DNA of 64,000 bases from Oxalobacteraceae bacterium (lineage in GTDB: Bacteria > Pseudomonadota > Gammaproteobacteria > Burkholderiales > Burkholderiaceae_D): the NCBI GenBank assembly GCA_021298555.1, contig JAJTGE010000019.1, positions 38,367 through 102,366 on the forward strand, given 5' to 3'. Every line of letters starts with the position of its first letter. The first letter of the stretch is position 1. The translations under genes were made by a program, and so were the position numbers. Of this stretch, positions 43,123 through 51,138 are shown one piece after another. The notes below the pieces were generated by a model. That model searched no databases. It had not been told where the DNA came from and was given only the letters and a program-made list of their open reading frames with translations.

Positions 43123-43485
43123 TCAATAGCTTAGGCTAGGGCAGGATTCAGACATGAACTCAACTAGCTTGGCACCACCGACGATTAATGTGCCTTCGAC
43201 CAGATTATTTTCGTCGAGTTTGCGTTTTTTAAAACAAGGTGAACAAACGAAAATCTTGCCGCCAGCTTCAAGAAAGCTGGTCATTAAATCTTTGAGAGGT
43301 GCAAAGCCTTCTTCGTGAATATTTTCAGCGACGCCTTTTTGGGAGAGGCGCACCGCCTCTATCGACAAAAATACCAATGTATCTTTGTCTGACGCGACCG
43401 CTGCATTAGCAACTACAAAGGCTACGGTTGCGCGATCAGTATTGTCAGTACTACAGGTTAAATTGATACAAAATTTACCAGCCAT
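43123..43485 (-). CDS. DsrE family protein
   Basis: The 120-residue product has the DsrE/DsrF-like fold: an N-terminal strand (KFCINLTCSTDN), FVVANAAVASDKDTLVFLS, and the Cys-bearing loop IFVCSPCFKKRKLDENNL. This Cys position is the sulfur-carrying one in DsrE/TusD proteins. It is the middle gene of a cluster with a TusA-like protein upstream and a TusA-MetE fusion downstream, 7 bp away. A sulfane-sulfur relay role is inferred from family and context. Confidence 0.8.
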   Translation of the reverse strand: MAGKFCINLTCSTDNTDRATVAFVVANAAVASDKDTLVFLSIEAVRLSQKGVAENIHEEGFAPLKDLMTSFLEAGGKIFVCSPCFKKRKLDENNLVEGTLIVGGAKLVEFMSESCPSLSY

Positions 43486-43565
43486 GATGTGCCCTTTACG
43501 TTAAAAAATAGAGATGCATGAGAAAAAATGAAAGTACATTTTAAATTGATAGGTATACTGGTAGC

Positions 43566-43793
43566 TTACTTCTCTCTGGCACGTAACCAAAAATTTTTTG
43601 TTTTTGCATCCACAGCCAGCAGTTCATCATGAGTCATCGCACAAAATGCCTGCAAATCTATGGCGGCTGCTGTATCTAGCGCGGTTAGTTTAAGTACCTT
43701 GCCTGGATGAGCTCGCAGCCGTTTGCGTACGCCTAAAACAAGCTCGCCGCAGCCCAGATCGCCGGCATTCCATTCATGGTGGTGTTCTATCAT
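43566..43793 (-). CDS. TusA-like small protein
   Basis: The 75-residue product (GDLGCGELVLGVRKRL ... LQAFCAMTHDELLAV) matches the TusA pattern of one Cys after the first strand and a C-terminal strand. The usual CPxP is replaced by CGEL. It is closely similar to the N-terminal domain of the TusA-MetE fusion two genes downstream. TusA proteins pass sulfane sulfur to partners such as DsrE-type proteins. The gene starts the three-gene cluster on this strand. Confidence 0.65.
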   Translation of the reverse strand: MIEHHHEWNAGDLGCGELVLGVRKRLRAHPGKVLKLTALDTAAAIDLQAFCAMTHDELLAVDAKTKNFWLRAREK

Positions 43794-44046
43794 TGCTTTA
43801 TCAAACTAAGTGCTCGCGTGTGCGCGGCTAACAAGACGTAAATCAGTAGGCGTAAGCTGGACTAACTATGTTTTAGATCAATATTTTTAGTACCATCGTC
43901 ACATTGAGTGAAATAGATAGTAAAAATTGAGAAATCTCAAAGCAGCATATGCCCAAAGACGTATTCTAACCCTGCGATCTACCTGATTGGTACCCAGCCC
44001 TCTTGTTTAGGCAATGGTAGGGTGCTGAGATGACGGTTCACATCGT

Positions 44047-44084
44047 ATAGCCCTGAGTTCAAGCGAATTCGGGGCTATTTTTTT
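44047..44084 (+). terminator. Rho-independent terminator in gene-poor region
   Basis: The inverted repeat ATAGCCCTGA / TCGGGGCTAT, with a pairing-rich interior around a short loop, is followed by seven T. On the minus strand it carries no T-run, so it serves plus-strand transcripts. Confidence 0.65.
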
Positions 44085-44232
44085 GAGTAAGACTTATACC
44101 GTCACAAGCACGGATCAAGTCTCTCATGAGTTCTAAAATTTTCTTCACGGCGTCTTTGAACGCATCAGTTGAAACAGCGCATCACTCGCCGTGGAGGCGT
44201 CAAAGTTGAGCACTTCACCTTACTCACGATGA

Positions 44233-44394
44233 TCTCAGCCAGCGACTGCACCAGAATCCATAATTCTTGAGATAAAAGCAGGCCCATTTCATGTTGAGCT
44301 CGCTAAAGAGTCTGCTCCTTGGGCTCCTGCTAAAGAAACCAGAGAGGGGCATGAGTATCTTGGAAAAATTAAAAAACGAATTGGTCTAGGCTGA
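44233..44394 (+). pseudogene. Start-less C-terminal coding remnant, unknown family
   Basis: An open frame of 53 codons follows an in-frame stop (44230-44232) and contains no start codon before its protein-like core (LAKESAPWAPAKETREG, then LGKIKKRIGLG). The composition is protein-like and unlike the flanking non-coding DNA. It may be the tail of a gene whose 5' part was deleted. No family recognised. Confidence 0.3.
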
Positions 44395-44445
44395 TGAAGA
44401 GATACATTAACGTAGACAGGACAGTCTGCTTAATACAATGCGGTT

Positions 44446-44862
44446 TTATCGGGCGATAAAATTTGGGGCTTCTACTGCGTTACGAGCGCTGGTTTTCAAG
44501 GGCATGATCAAACCCATGAGCTTGGCCCCGTGTGCCACAGATAAATCACCGTAAGTTATATCGCCATGGATCACGGCTGATTTGCGGAAAACGGCCCGCT
44601 CGGTAGCTAAAACATTTCCCTCTATTTTCCCTTCCACCGTGACCTGATAAACACTGATATCGCCAACAATTTCGCCTTTCAATCCGACAAACAGTTGTAC
44701 CTTTTTTTCGGGTGGAGATTCGATATTGCCGAAGATTTTTCCATCGATACGGGTGCTGCCAGTCAATACTAATCGACCGTGTATCTCAGAGCTTTCGCCT
44801 ATCAGAGTGTCAAATTTTTCTGAGGCAGCCATGATATTGCTGGTATTTTTCAGTGAAAACAT
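44446..44862 (-). CDS. Bactofilin (polymer-forming cytoskeletal protein)
   Basis: The 138-residue product has a central beta-helix of short repeats (STRIDGKIFGNIESP, VGLKGEIVGDISVYQVTVEGKIEGNVLATERAVF, ITYGDLSVAHGAKLMG), the signature of bactofilins. These self-assemble without nucleotide and place cell-wall or polar factors. N- and C-terminal flanks are short. Bactofilin genes often sit beside M23 peptidases, but none is seen here. Start options at M1 and M11 remain. Confidence 0.85.
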   Translation of the reverse strand: MFSLKNTSNIMAASEKFDTLIGESSEIHGRLVLTGSTRIDGKIFGNIESPPEKKVQLFVGLKGEIVGDISVYQVTVEGKIEGNVLATERAVFRKSAVIHGDITYGDLSVAHGAKLMGLIMPLKTSARNAVEAPNFIAR

Positions 44863-45110
44863 CTGCTGCCCTTAATTAACACCATTGGCTCATCACGGCG
44901 CACAAAGACATCATGCGCGTTGCCATTCTAAAAACATATCAATCGATATGCTTAGCCGAGCGATTTTTTGCCCAGCAAACCACCTTGTCAGAACGTATCA
45001 TAGTTTTGCTGGTAGGTGACTTTGGAGTAAGTAAAGTCAGCTCACTGCACCAAAATTTACACGCTTTGCACTTTTCATCAGCATATGCGTGGAATGCTTT
45101 ATCAGACGAC

Positions 45111-45521
45111 TTATCTTTTACAAAGAAATTTATAAAAATCTTCTTCGGGCGAATTGCGTTGTACTGCCTGCCACTTTCCCCCAGATTCACTCGAAACCAC
45201 AGGCTTCCCTTCTCCATTAAGTCGGCTGTAACTGAAGGACATGAGTTCGCGTGTACTACGGTCACTGCAGTTTGCTTGCATTAGATATTTGGCAGACTGA
45301 ATTTCTTGAGGCCGACTTTTGTCAGGACTACCGTAGTTAATTAATATCCAGATCGTGCGCGTATCGGTTTTAACTACGGTCGCCGTATCGTAATAAAAAA
45401 TATCGCCAATCTCATTTTCAGATAGTTTGACCCAGGCCGCAGTGGCATTCCCAGCAAAGCCAACTAGCAAGAGTGAACACAGACGAATAACAATAACAGA
45501 GGAAAAACGGATTTTTTCCAT
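45111..45521 (-). CDS. Secreted surface-adhesin protein E-like protein
   Basis: The 136-residue product has a signal peptide (VIRLCSLLLVGFAGNATAAW). The mature part shows IFYYDTATVVKTDTRTIWIL, YLMQANCSDRSTRELM with the first Cys, and a C-terminal FYKFLCKR with the second. It is the fourth paralogue of this family in the window and closest to the product at 26936. It lies just downstream of the gene at 45576 on the same strand. Function unknown. Confidence 0.7.
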   Translation of the reverse strand: MEKIRFSSVIVIRLCSLLLVGFAGNATAAWVKLSENEIGDIFYYDTATVVKTDTRTIWILINYGSPDKSRPQEIQSAKYLMQANCSDRSTRELMSFSYSRLNGEGKPVVSSESGGKWQAVQRNSPEEDFYKFLCKR

Positions 45522-45575
45522 GCTGCAGCTCCCGCCCCAGCGATGGGGGTCAATGGTAAGTAAAGTTGATAGTCT

Positions 45576-46283
45576 TCAGAATAAACTAGCTGGTGTAAAT
45601 CTCAGGCCTAGCGATATCCAACGATTATCCCTGTTGGCGCCCGTCGCACGCCCGACTGTGGTGTCGATCTGTAGCAGGTGCGGAATCAGAGAGAACCTAC
45701 CACCTGCTTGCCAGTACGAATGGGGATTACTTTCACCAAACGCCTCAACCAACCAGGTCACTCTCTCATTAACATTCCATTCAGTGCCTACGCCCCATGT
45801 TGCCAGATTTTTTTCTGTGCCTCGCTCCTTGAGCCATCCGGCATTCAAGTGCATAACTAGTTTGTCGTCTGCGAACGATGCCGAGTAAGGAAAATAGACA
45901 TAGTTATTACCAAATAAATTAGGCCCAGGGCTAATTGCGGGATGGCGTACAGTTCCGGCAGCAATTCCATACCCGTAGCTGTTGGTCTCCAATTTACGGA
46001 AAAGGGTTTTAACCTGAAAAATGTAATCATCCGCTGGCTCACGTCCTGCGGCATCGTAGTAAGCACGACCCTGACCTAGTGTGAGCTCGAAGTTTCCAGT
46101 CGGGTTGCATGCGGGTAGTGCCCAGACTTCAGAACTGGCGCGGTACACGCGTACCCAACTTTCAAGCTGGCAGCTACCCGCCGTGGTTAGCCGAGCATCG
46201 TCTGTAACAAATGGACGAGCGGCCCAGCTAGAGGCCGTGACAGCAAGCAGAAAAACAGTCGCAATAAAATTTTTTGTTCGCAT
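45576..46283 (-). CDS. Predicted secreted outer-membrane protein, unknown
   Basis: The start MRTKNFIATV at 46283 begins a signal peptide (FIATVFLLAVTASSWAARP), so the 50-codon extension upstream is unlikely. The 235-residue product starts its mature part RPFVTDDARLTTAGSCQLESWVR, has many aromatic, beta-strand-like segments (NYVYFPYSASF, LVMHLNAGWLKERG) and ends ISLGLRFTPASLF, with a C-terminal Phe typical of outer-membrane barrels. A pair of Cys (QLE side and LPACNP) may form a disulfide. Function unknown. Confidence 0.65.
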   Translation of the reverse strand: MRTKNFIATVFLLAVTASSWAARPFVTDDARLTTAGSCQLESWVRVYRASSEVWALPACNPTGNFELTLGQGRAYYDAAGREPADDYIFQVKTLFRKLETNSYGYGIAAGTVRHPAISPGPNLFGNNYVYFPYSASFADDKLVMHLNAGWLKERGTEKNLATWGVGTEWNVNERVTWLVEAFGESNPHSYWQAGGRFSLIPHLLQIDTTVGRATGANRDNRWISLGLRFTPASLF

Positions 46284-46639
46284 AGCGAAATAGTGACTAA
46301 GAGTTATTGCCAGAGCGTGACAACTTGACCAACTCAACTGGTCTTGTATGTATAGGCGTATAGAAGGGATCTTGAACGACAAGGCGAATACTCTGATTTT
46401 AATCAATCGTATTTTACTTGTAGCCCAGAGCAATCAACTTTTTGGAATTTAAGCACGAGATCTCGTCAACAATAGATGAGGTCTAGTATCCATACAGTAG
46501 ACATATCGATTGGTATTTTTAGTTAACTGACCTGCTTATACTTAAAAAACTCAAAGCTATCTTAAGCTCAAGAGGGAACATGAAATCTGGAGTTGCCTAA
46601 ATTGCTTTTCGGTACTGCTAGGATAACAGCGCAATCGGT
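46284..46639. other. AT-rich intergenic region
   Basis: About 350 bp with stops in all frames. No gene, RNA or clear regulatory site was recognised apart from promoter-like AT-rich segments. Confidence 0.35.
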
Positions 46640-46828
46640 ATGACCCGAACAACGGCAAAGCACCTGGCCCAGGTGTTGGGCGAAAATGAGATGCATATGT
46701 GTAGTCTGCAAGTGGAAATTCAAAAGCGATGTCGAGAATCTATTCAAAAATCTGTTGCAGCATCGCGCACAGAAGGAGCGATTGATAAGCTGATCCTGAA
46801 AGAGTTCGACCAGCCTTGCTTAGATTAG
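46640..46828 (+). CDS. Possible small hypothetical protein
   Basis: An ATG-started 62-codon frame encodes a hydrophilic helical product (TRTTAKHLAQVLGENEM; RCRESIQKSVAASRTEG). No good ribosome binding site precedes it, and no family is recognised. Included as a low-confidence candidate because nothing else occupies the space before the tRNA. Confidence 0.3.
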   Translation: MTRTTAKHLAQVLGENEMHMCSLQVEIQKRCRESIQKSVAASRTEGAIDKLILKEFDQPCLD

Positions 46829-46913
46829 TCTCCAATAGTCAAACCAGAAATAATGAAGCAAATCAGTCAGTAAGCACACGACAATTAATAAATTTTTCTT
46901 GTGAGGCGCACAC

Positions 46914-46953
46914 AAACAAAAAGCCCCACCTTGTGAGTGGGGCTTTTTGTTTG
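46914..46953. terminator. Terminator downstream of tRNA-Lys
   Basis: The inverted repeat AAACAAAAAGCCCCAC / GTGGGGCTTTTTGTTT with a short loop has T-runs in both directions. It lies a few bases past the 3' end of the minus-strand tRNA-Lys gene and would end that transcript. Confidence 0.85.
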
Positions 46954-46957
46954 ATGT

Positions 46958-47033
46958 TGGTAGGTCGTGCAAGATTCGAACTTGCGACCAACGGATTAAA
47001 AGTCCGCTGCTCTACCAGCTGAGCTAACGACCC
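46958..47033 (-). tRNA. tRNA-Lys (anticodon TTT)
   Basis: The minus-strand sequence begins GGGTCGTTAGCTCAGCTGG and ends GCACGACCTACCA. It folds into a standard cloverleaf with a 7-bp acceptor stem (one G-T pair), GGACTTTTAATCC as the anticodon arm, GTTCGAATC in the T arm, and an encoded CCA. It lies about 100 bp downstream of cpoB, the usual Oxalobacteraceae/Burkholderiales position at the end of the tol operon. Confidence 0.95.
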
Positions 47034-47129
47034 AAAAGAAAGAAATTATACGCAATAGCTCAAAGTTTTGTCAAATGCAACAATTGTGTGTGACAGTATT
47101 TTTAGATTTAGTGCGTTTATCAAGTGGTT

Positions 47130-47839
47130 TTACTTTAGATCAGCCAATCGTTCCTTGCCCATACTGGCTGCAATGGAGGATGGATATTTCTTAAGTAATA
47201 GTTCTAGTGTTTCACGCGCAGCTGCTTTGTCTTTGAGATCAAGCTGACAACTAGCAATATTTAACAATGCTTCAGGTTACTTCCAAGCCAAAAATATGCT
47301 TGTGGCAGGTAGCCAGAATCAGGATAACGCTGTAAAAAACTGGTAAATAGCAGTTGAGAGTTACTGAAATTTCCACTTTTGAATTCTGCGAGTCCGTTGT
47401 CAAAAGCTTTTTGTTCTGCTTTTTCAACATCTACGTCTTTGCCATCGAGCGTTAGTCTTTGTGGTTCGAGCTTACGCAGCCGCTGATCTAGATCGTTATA
47501 AAAATCTTTCTGACGTCGCTGGCTGTTATTGATTTCATTGGATAACACTTCAAGCTGACCTCGCAAGCTCGAAACGTCGTTACGTAATTTTTCAATTTCG
47601 CCAATCAGATCAACAATACTTTTTTTGTCAGCTTTGTCGTCAACGCGGGTATTTAATGGCGCTAATTTGGATGCCACGCTGGCATCGAGCTTGGTATTGA
47701 GTTCTTCAATTTGCTTGCGCATCTTGATGATTTCACGCCGCGCGTCAGTATCTTCAAATAACGCATGTGCCCGCATAGGTAGGCCAAGAAAAAGCGCCGC
47801 CATGACGGCGGCGCTGGCTACTTGATGGAGTCGTGTCAT
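47130..47839 (-). pseudogene. cpoB: CpoB (YbgF) cell-division coordinator, internal deletion/frameshift
   Basis: CpoB is the periplasmic TPR protein that links Tol-Pal constriction to PBP1B. The gene starts with a signal peptide (VMAALFLGLPMRAHALF), then a coiled coil (KMRKQIEELNTKLDASV ... LEVLSNEINNSQ) and the first TPR (FKSGNFSNSQLLFTSF ... QAYFWLGS). It stops at 47261 in LKHC. In the next frame, codons from about 47271 down to the stop at 47130 continue the last TPR: EALLNIASCQLDLKDKAAA, RETLELLLKKYP, KERLADLK. The roughly 30 residues normally between FWLGN and PEALL are missing. It follows pal by 8 bp. Confidence 0.8.
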
Positions 47840-47847
47840 GTCTTTGA

Positions 47848-48426
47848 TTAGTAGACGATGTCAGCGCGACGGTTTTCTGCCCACGCCTCTTCGCCGCTGC
47901 CAGTTGCCTTAGGCTTTTCTTTGCCCAGGGAGATGGCTTCCATTTGGCTGTCTGCTACGCCCATCAGCTGCAAAGAGCGACGAACTGCTTCAGAGCGCTT
48001 CTGACCCAAAGCAAGATTGTATTCACTGCCGCCGCGCTCATCGGTATTACCTTGAATGACGATCTTGCGGTCCTTGCGCGAGATAAGGTATTTGGCGTGC
48101 GCTTCAAGCACCGGTTTGAACTCATCTTTGACTACAAAGCTGTCCAAATCAAAATAGATGCTTCTCTTGGCAAGCACGCTGGCCGGATCATCGAGCGGGT
48201 CTTTGGATTTGCTGCCGCTACTACTACTGCTGCTGCTGGATGAACTGGCAGTACCGTCAGCTACCATTCCAGGATCGCCAGGGTAGGGCGGTAGCGTGGT
48301 TATTTGCGGAACTGGTTTGCCTGCGCGGTCTTCTACTGGCGCGGAGTCGTCCAGTTTGACAGTTGAGCAAGCTGATAGCACTAGCAATAGTGTCGCGACG
48401 ATAGCTACTTGTTTATTAAATTGCAT
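47848..48426 (-). CDS. pal: Peptidoglycan-associated lipoprotein Pal
   Basis: The 192-residue product has a lipoprotein signal peptide (VATLLLVLSAC) and a Pro/Ser-rich linker with a run of ten Ser. The OmpA-like C-terminal domain (RSIYFDLDSFVV, IQGNTDERGGSEYNLALGQKR) has conserved Asp and Arg that bind diaminopimelate in peptidoglycan. Pal anchors the outer membrane and cooperates with TolB. It sits in the expected order tolB-pal-cpoB. The Ser run is encoded by repetitive AGC/TCC-type codons and could vary in length. Confidence 0.95.
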   Translation of the reverse strand: MQFNKQVAIVATLLLVLSACSTVKLDDSAPVEDRAGKPVPQITTLPPYPGDPGMVADGTASSSSSSSSSSGSKSKDPLDDPASVLAKRSIYFDLDSFVVKDEFKPVLEAHAKYLISRKDRKIVIQGNTDERGGSEYNLALGQKRSEAVRRSLQLMGVADSQMEAISLGKEKPKATGSGEEAWAENRRADIVY

Positions 48427-48462
48427 TTCTTTCCCCTTCGTAAATTAACTCTTTGCGTCTGA

Positions 48463-49734
48463 TTATTTGGAATACGGTCCCCAGGAGGGTTCTCGAATAG
48501 TCGAGGCCCTGGCTGATAAGGTATATCTCACGCTGCCATCAACCGAAACCACCGTTAGCGCTCCTTTGCCCGAGGATTCGGTAGCGAACAAGATGTAACG
48601 GCTGTTTGGAGCAAAGCTTGGCGATTCGTCATGCGATGAGTCGGATAGTCGTAGTTCTTGCGAGGTTGTCAGATCAAGTACATGCAATTGAAACTTGCCC
48701 TCGCGCCGCGAAACATAAGCCAGCATTTTACCGTCTGGCGAGACGGATGGACTGATATTGTAGTTTCCACCAAAAGTGAGCCTACGCAGATCTGCCCCAT
48801 CTAGGTTCATTTTGTAAATTTGTGGACCGCCGCTGCGATCGCTAGTGAAGTAAATACTTTGTCCGTCCGGAGAAAAGCAAGGCTCAGTATCAATGCCATT
48901 TGATCGGGTAAGTTTTTTGAGATCTGATCCATCATCATTGACCAGATAAATTTGGGTTAAGCCTTCGCGTGAAAGTGCAATAGCCAGTTTTTTCCCATCG
49001 GGTGACCAAGCAGGCGCTGAGTTGCTACCTTTAAAGTTAGCGGCGATTATACGGCGGCGATTGGCGAGGTCTTGAACATAAATGACTGGTTTTTTGCTCT
49101 CAAACGATACGTAGGCTAGTTTGCTGCCGTCAGGTGACCAAGTCGGCGAAATAATCGGTTCATTAGAGCGTAGCGCGGTGAAGTAGTTTTCACCATCAGA
49201 GTCGGATACTTCGAGTTTGTATTCGCCAGCGGAACGACTGACATAGGCAATACGCGTCGCGAAGGCACCCCGTATACCTGTAAGTTTTTCGAAAATATCA
49301 TCAGCAATTTTATGTGCTGCCAGGCGAATAAACTGGGGCTGCGCACTTATGGCCTGCACTGTCAGGTCAACGGTACGTACCGTATCAGCCAACTTGTAGC
49401 GCAATTCTATGCGGTCATCTGAGTGTCTTACTGCGCTACCGGTAACCAAGGCATCAGCACCTTTGGCTTTCCAGCTCGATAGGTTGACAGCGGATGTTTC
49501 ACTCAGTGTTTCAGGTGACTCGATGAGTTTGAACATACCGCTGCGCTGAAGGTCGGCGCGAATAATGGCGCTAATCGCTTGACCAGTGATGCTCTCATCG
49601 GCAAATCCAGCAACGCTGATAGGGATCTGATTGGCACCAAATCCAGCAATATCAACTTTTAATTGTGCCTGAGAGCAAGGCATGATGACCGTAAGTCCAA
49701 CCAAGGCCATAAGCTTTAAGAAATAACGTTTCAT
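48463..49734 (-). CDS. tolB: Tol-Pal system beta-propeller protein TolB
   Basis: The 423-residue product has a signal peptide (LKLMALVGLTVIMPCSQAQ), an N-terminal alpha/beta domain (IAGFGANQIPISVAGF) and a six-bladed propeller of repeated SPDG...YVS / SPDGKLAY motifs (SPTWSPDGSKLAYV, CFSPDGQSIYFTS, SPSVSPDGKML). TolB binds Pal and TolA in the periplasm. Length is normal for the family. The start overlaps the tolA stop by 4 bp. Confidence 0.95.
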   Translation of the reverse strand: MKRYFLKLMALVGLTVIMPCSQAQLKVDIAGFGANQIPISVAGFADESITGQAISAIIRADLQRSGMFKLIESPETLSETSAVNLSSWKAKGADALVTGSAVRHSDDRIELRYKLADTVRTVDLTVQAISAQPQFIRLAAHKIADDIFEKLTGIRGAFATRIAYVSRSAGEYKLEVSDSDGENYFTALRSNEPIISPTWSPDGSKLAYVSFESKKPVIYVQDLANRRRIIAANFKGSNSAPAWSPDGKKLAIALSREGLTQIYLVNDDGSDLKKLTRSNGIDTEPCFSPDGQSIYFTSDRSGGPQIYKMNLDGADLRRLTFGGNYNISPSVSPDGKMLAYVSRREGKFQLHVLDLTTSQELRLSDSSHDESPSFAPNSRYILFATESSGKGALTVVSVDGSVRYTLSARASTIREPSWGPYSK

Positions 49735-50708
49735 CGCGTATCGCTGTCCTTCGGTCGATGAGTGATGATCATATTTGCAGGAACCTTCTCTGTCGATGGA
49801 TCAGGCGGGAAGGGCGCAGACTTCTCAATGGCGCGCTTTACAGCCTGGTCAAATGCCTCTACCCCAGATGATTTAACCCTTTTGGGTTCTTCACGCAGCC
49901 TACCATCAGGATACAGTTCAATTCGAAATTCAACCGTAGGGTTGCCTACTATGTCAGCCAAGTTCGGTATTTTAATCGTATTTTTAAGTATTAAAGCTCG
50001 TATTGTGAAGGAATAGCTGTTGTCGCCCCTTACCCCTTGCGATTTCTCAGCATCGCCCGCAACGCCATCGCCTGCCATTTGACTGAGCCGCTGCAGCTCT
50101 TCACGCCGCTTGCGGGCACGCTGTTCTGCAATGGCAGCTTCTTCTTGTTTGCGGCGTTGATCTTCAGCGAGTTTCTTTTGCTCTTCAGCTAAGGCTTCTT
50201 CTTTTTGTTTTTTTTCTTCGGCGCGTTTTATTTTTTCTAATTCATCCTGTTGCTTTTTTTCTTGTAGTTTTTCTTCTGCATCAGCAATTTTTTTACGCTT
50301 TTGTTCTTCTTCGAGAGCTTTTTTCTCAGCGAGTTTTTCTTTTTTTATACGCTCAGCATCTTCTTTTTGCTGTTTACGATTTTTTTCTTTTTCTAGTGCG
50401 ATGTCGGGCTCAGCTTCTTTTCGCTGCGCTGGTTCGGGCTCGGCAGATGTGGCAGGAGGCGTAACTGCAGCTACCGGCTTGGGAGGCTCAGGCTGGGGTC
50501 TAGTAATCGGAGGCGGTGGTGGGGGTGCCGCTTCTCGGGTATCCCGACTCCAGATTTCAGCTTGTACTTCGATTGGCGTGTCGCTCTGCCATGAAACGCC
50601 AAACCATAAAAAAATCAGAAGCAGTAAATGAACCAGTGCTGCAAGCGCCAGCGCACGGCCACGCCCCGGCTCAGGCGGAATGAGATAGTGACTGGTGGTG
50701 CTGTTCAA
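49731..50708 (-). CDS. tolA: Cell envelope integrity protein TolA
   Basis: The 325-residue product has one N-terminal TM helix (LALAALVHLLLLIFLWFGVSW), a Pro-rich segment, a long Lys/Glu/Ala-rich helix (residues about 95-225) and a small C-terminal domain (ILKNTIKIPNLADIVGNPTVEF ... APFPPDPSTEKV). TolA spans the periplasm and couples TolQR energy to Pal. The helix is rich in KK/EE repeats, and length may vary between strains. It lies 7 bp downstream of tolR. Confidence 0.95.
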   Translation of the reverse strand: MNSTTSHYLIPPEPGRGRALALAALVHLLLLIFLWFGVSWQSDTPIEVQAEIWSRDTREAAPPPPPPITRPQPEPPKPVAAVTPPATSAEPEPAQRKEAEPDIALEKEKNRKQQKEDAERIKKEKLAEKKALEEEQKRKKIADAEEKLQEKKQQDELEKIKRAEEKKQKEEALAEEQKKLAEDQRRKQEEAAIAEQRARKRREELQRLSQMAGDGVAGDAEKSQGVRGDNSYSFTIRALILKNTIKIPNLADIVGNPTVEFRIELYPDGRLREEPKRVKSSGVEAFDQAVKRAIEKSAPFPPDPSTEKVPANMIITHRPKDSDTR

Positions 50709-50715
50709 TGCGTTC

Positions 50716-51138
50716 TCAGCGGGTGGAGAGACCGACGCGGCCTATACCGGTTTTGTTGGCCTGTGAAATGGTTTGGACTACTTCGTCGTATTTGATATCT
50801 TTATCTGCAGAGATCATCAGCGGCAGATCGGGATATTTTTCGTGTAGTTCTTGCAGGCGGTTGCCTAGCTCTTCGCGTTTGCGCGTGGTTTGCGTTTTCT
50901 TGCCATGTACACCCACGGTGGCAGTGCCGTCGGGTTTGAGTTCTATTTCAAGGTATTCTGTAGGTGGTTGATTGGATTTGCCGGATTTGGGCAAATTAAT
51001 CATGCTTGGAGTCGATAATGGTGCCACCACCATAAAAATGACCAGCAGCACTAGCATCACGTCGATGTAAGGAACGACGTTGATTTCTGCTTTGAATTTG
51101 CGGCTACGGCTGCCGCGCAGACTGGAGCTTTGTGCCAT
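50716..51138 (-). CDS. tolR: Tol-Pal system protein TolR (ExbD family)
   Basis: The 140-residue product has one TM helix containing the key Asp in NVVPYIDVMLVLLVIFMV, the residue that takes part in proton translocation with TolQ. A periplasmic domain follows (MINLPKSGKS ... DLPLMISADKDIKYDEVVQTI). The start overlaps the end of tolQ by one base. Normal length. Confidence 0.95.
   Translation of the reverse strand: MAQSSSLRGSRSRKFKAEINVVPYIDVMLVLLVIFMVVAPLSTPSMINLPKSGKSNQPPTEYLEIELKPDGTATVGVHGKKTQTTRKREELGNRLQELHEKYPDLPLMISADKDIKYDEVVQTISQANKTGIGRVGLSTR

Larger units (their letters stand above)
43794..44445. other. Gene-poor region with terminator and a coding remnant
   Basis: About 650 bp between the TusA-like gene and the bactofilin gene. 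It contains a plus-strand terminator (44047-44084) with no assignable gene before it and a start-less, protein-like frame (44233-44394). Nothing else recognised. Confidence 0.4.

Noticed and set aside
44100-44230. Insertion-sequence remnant in the gap before the bactofilin gene
   Set aside because: No terminal inverted repeats, target duplication or transposase-like residues could be identified.
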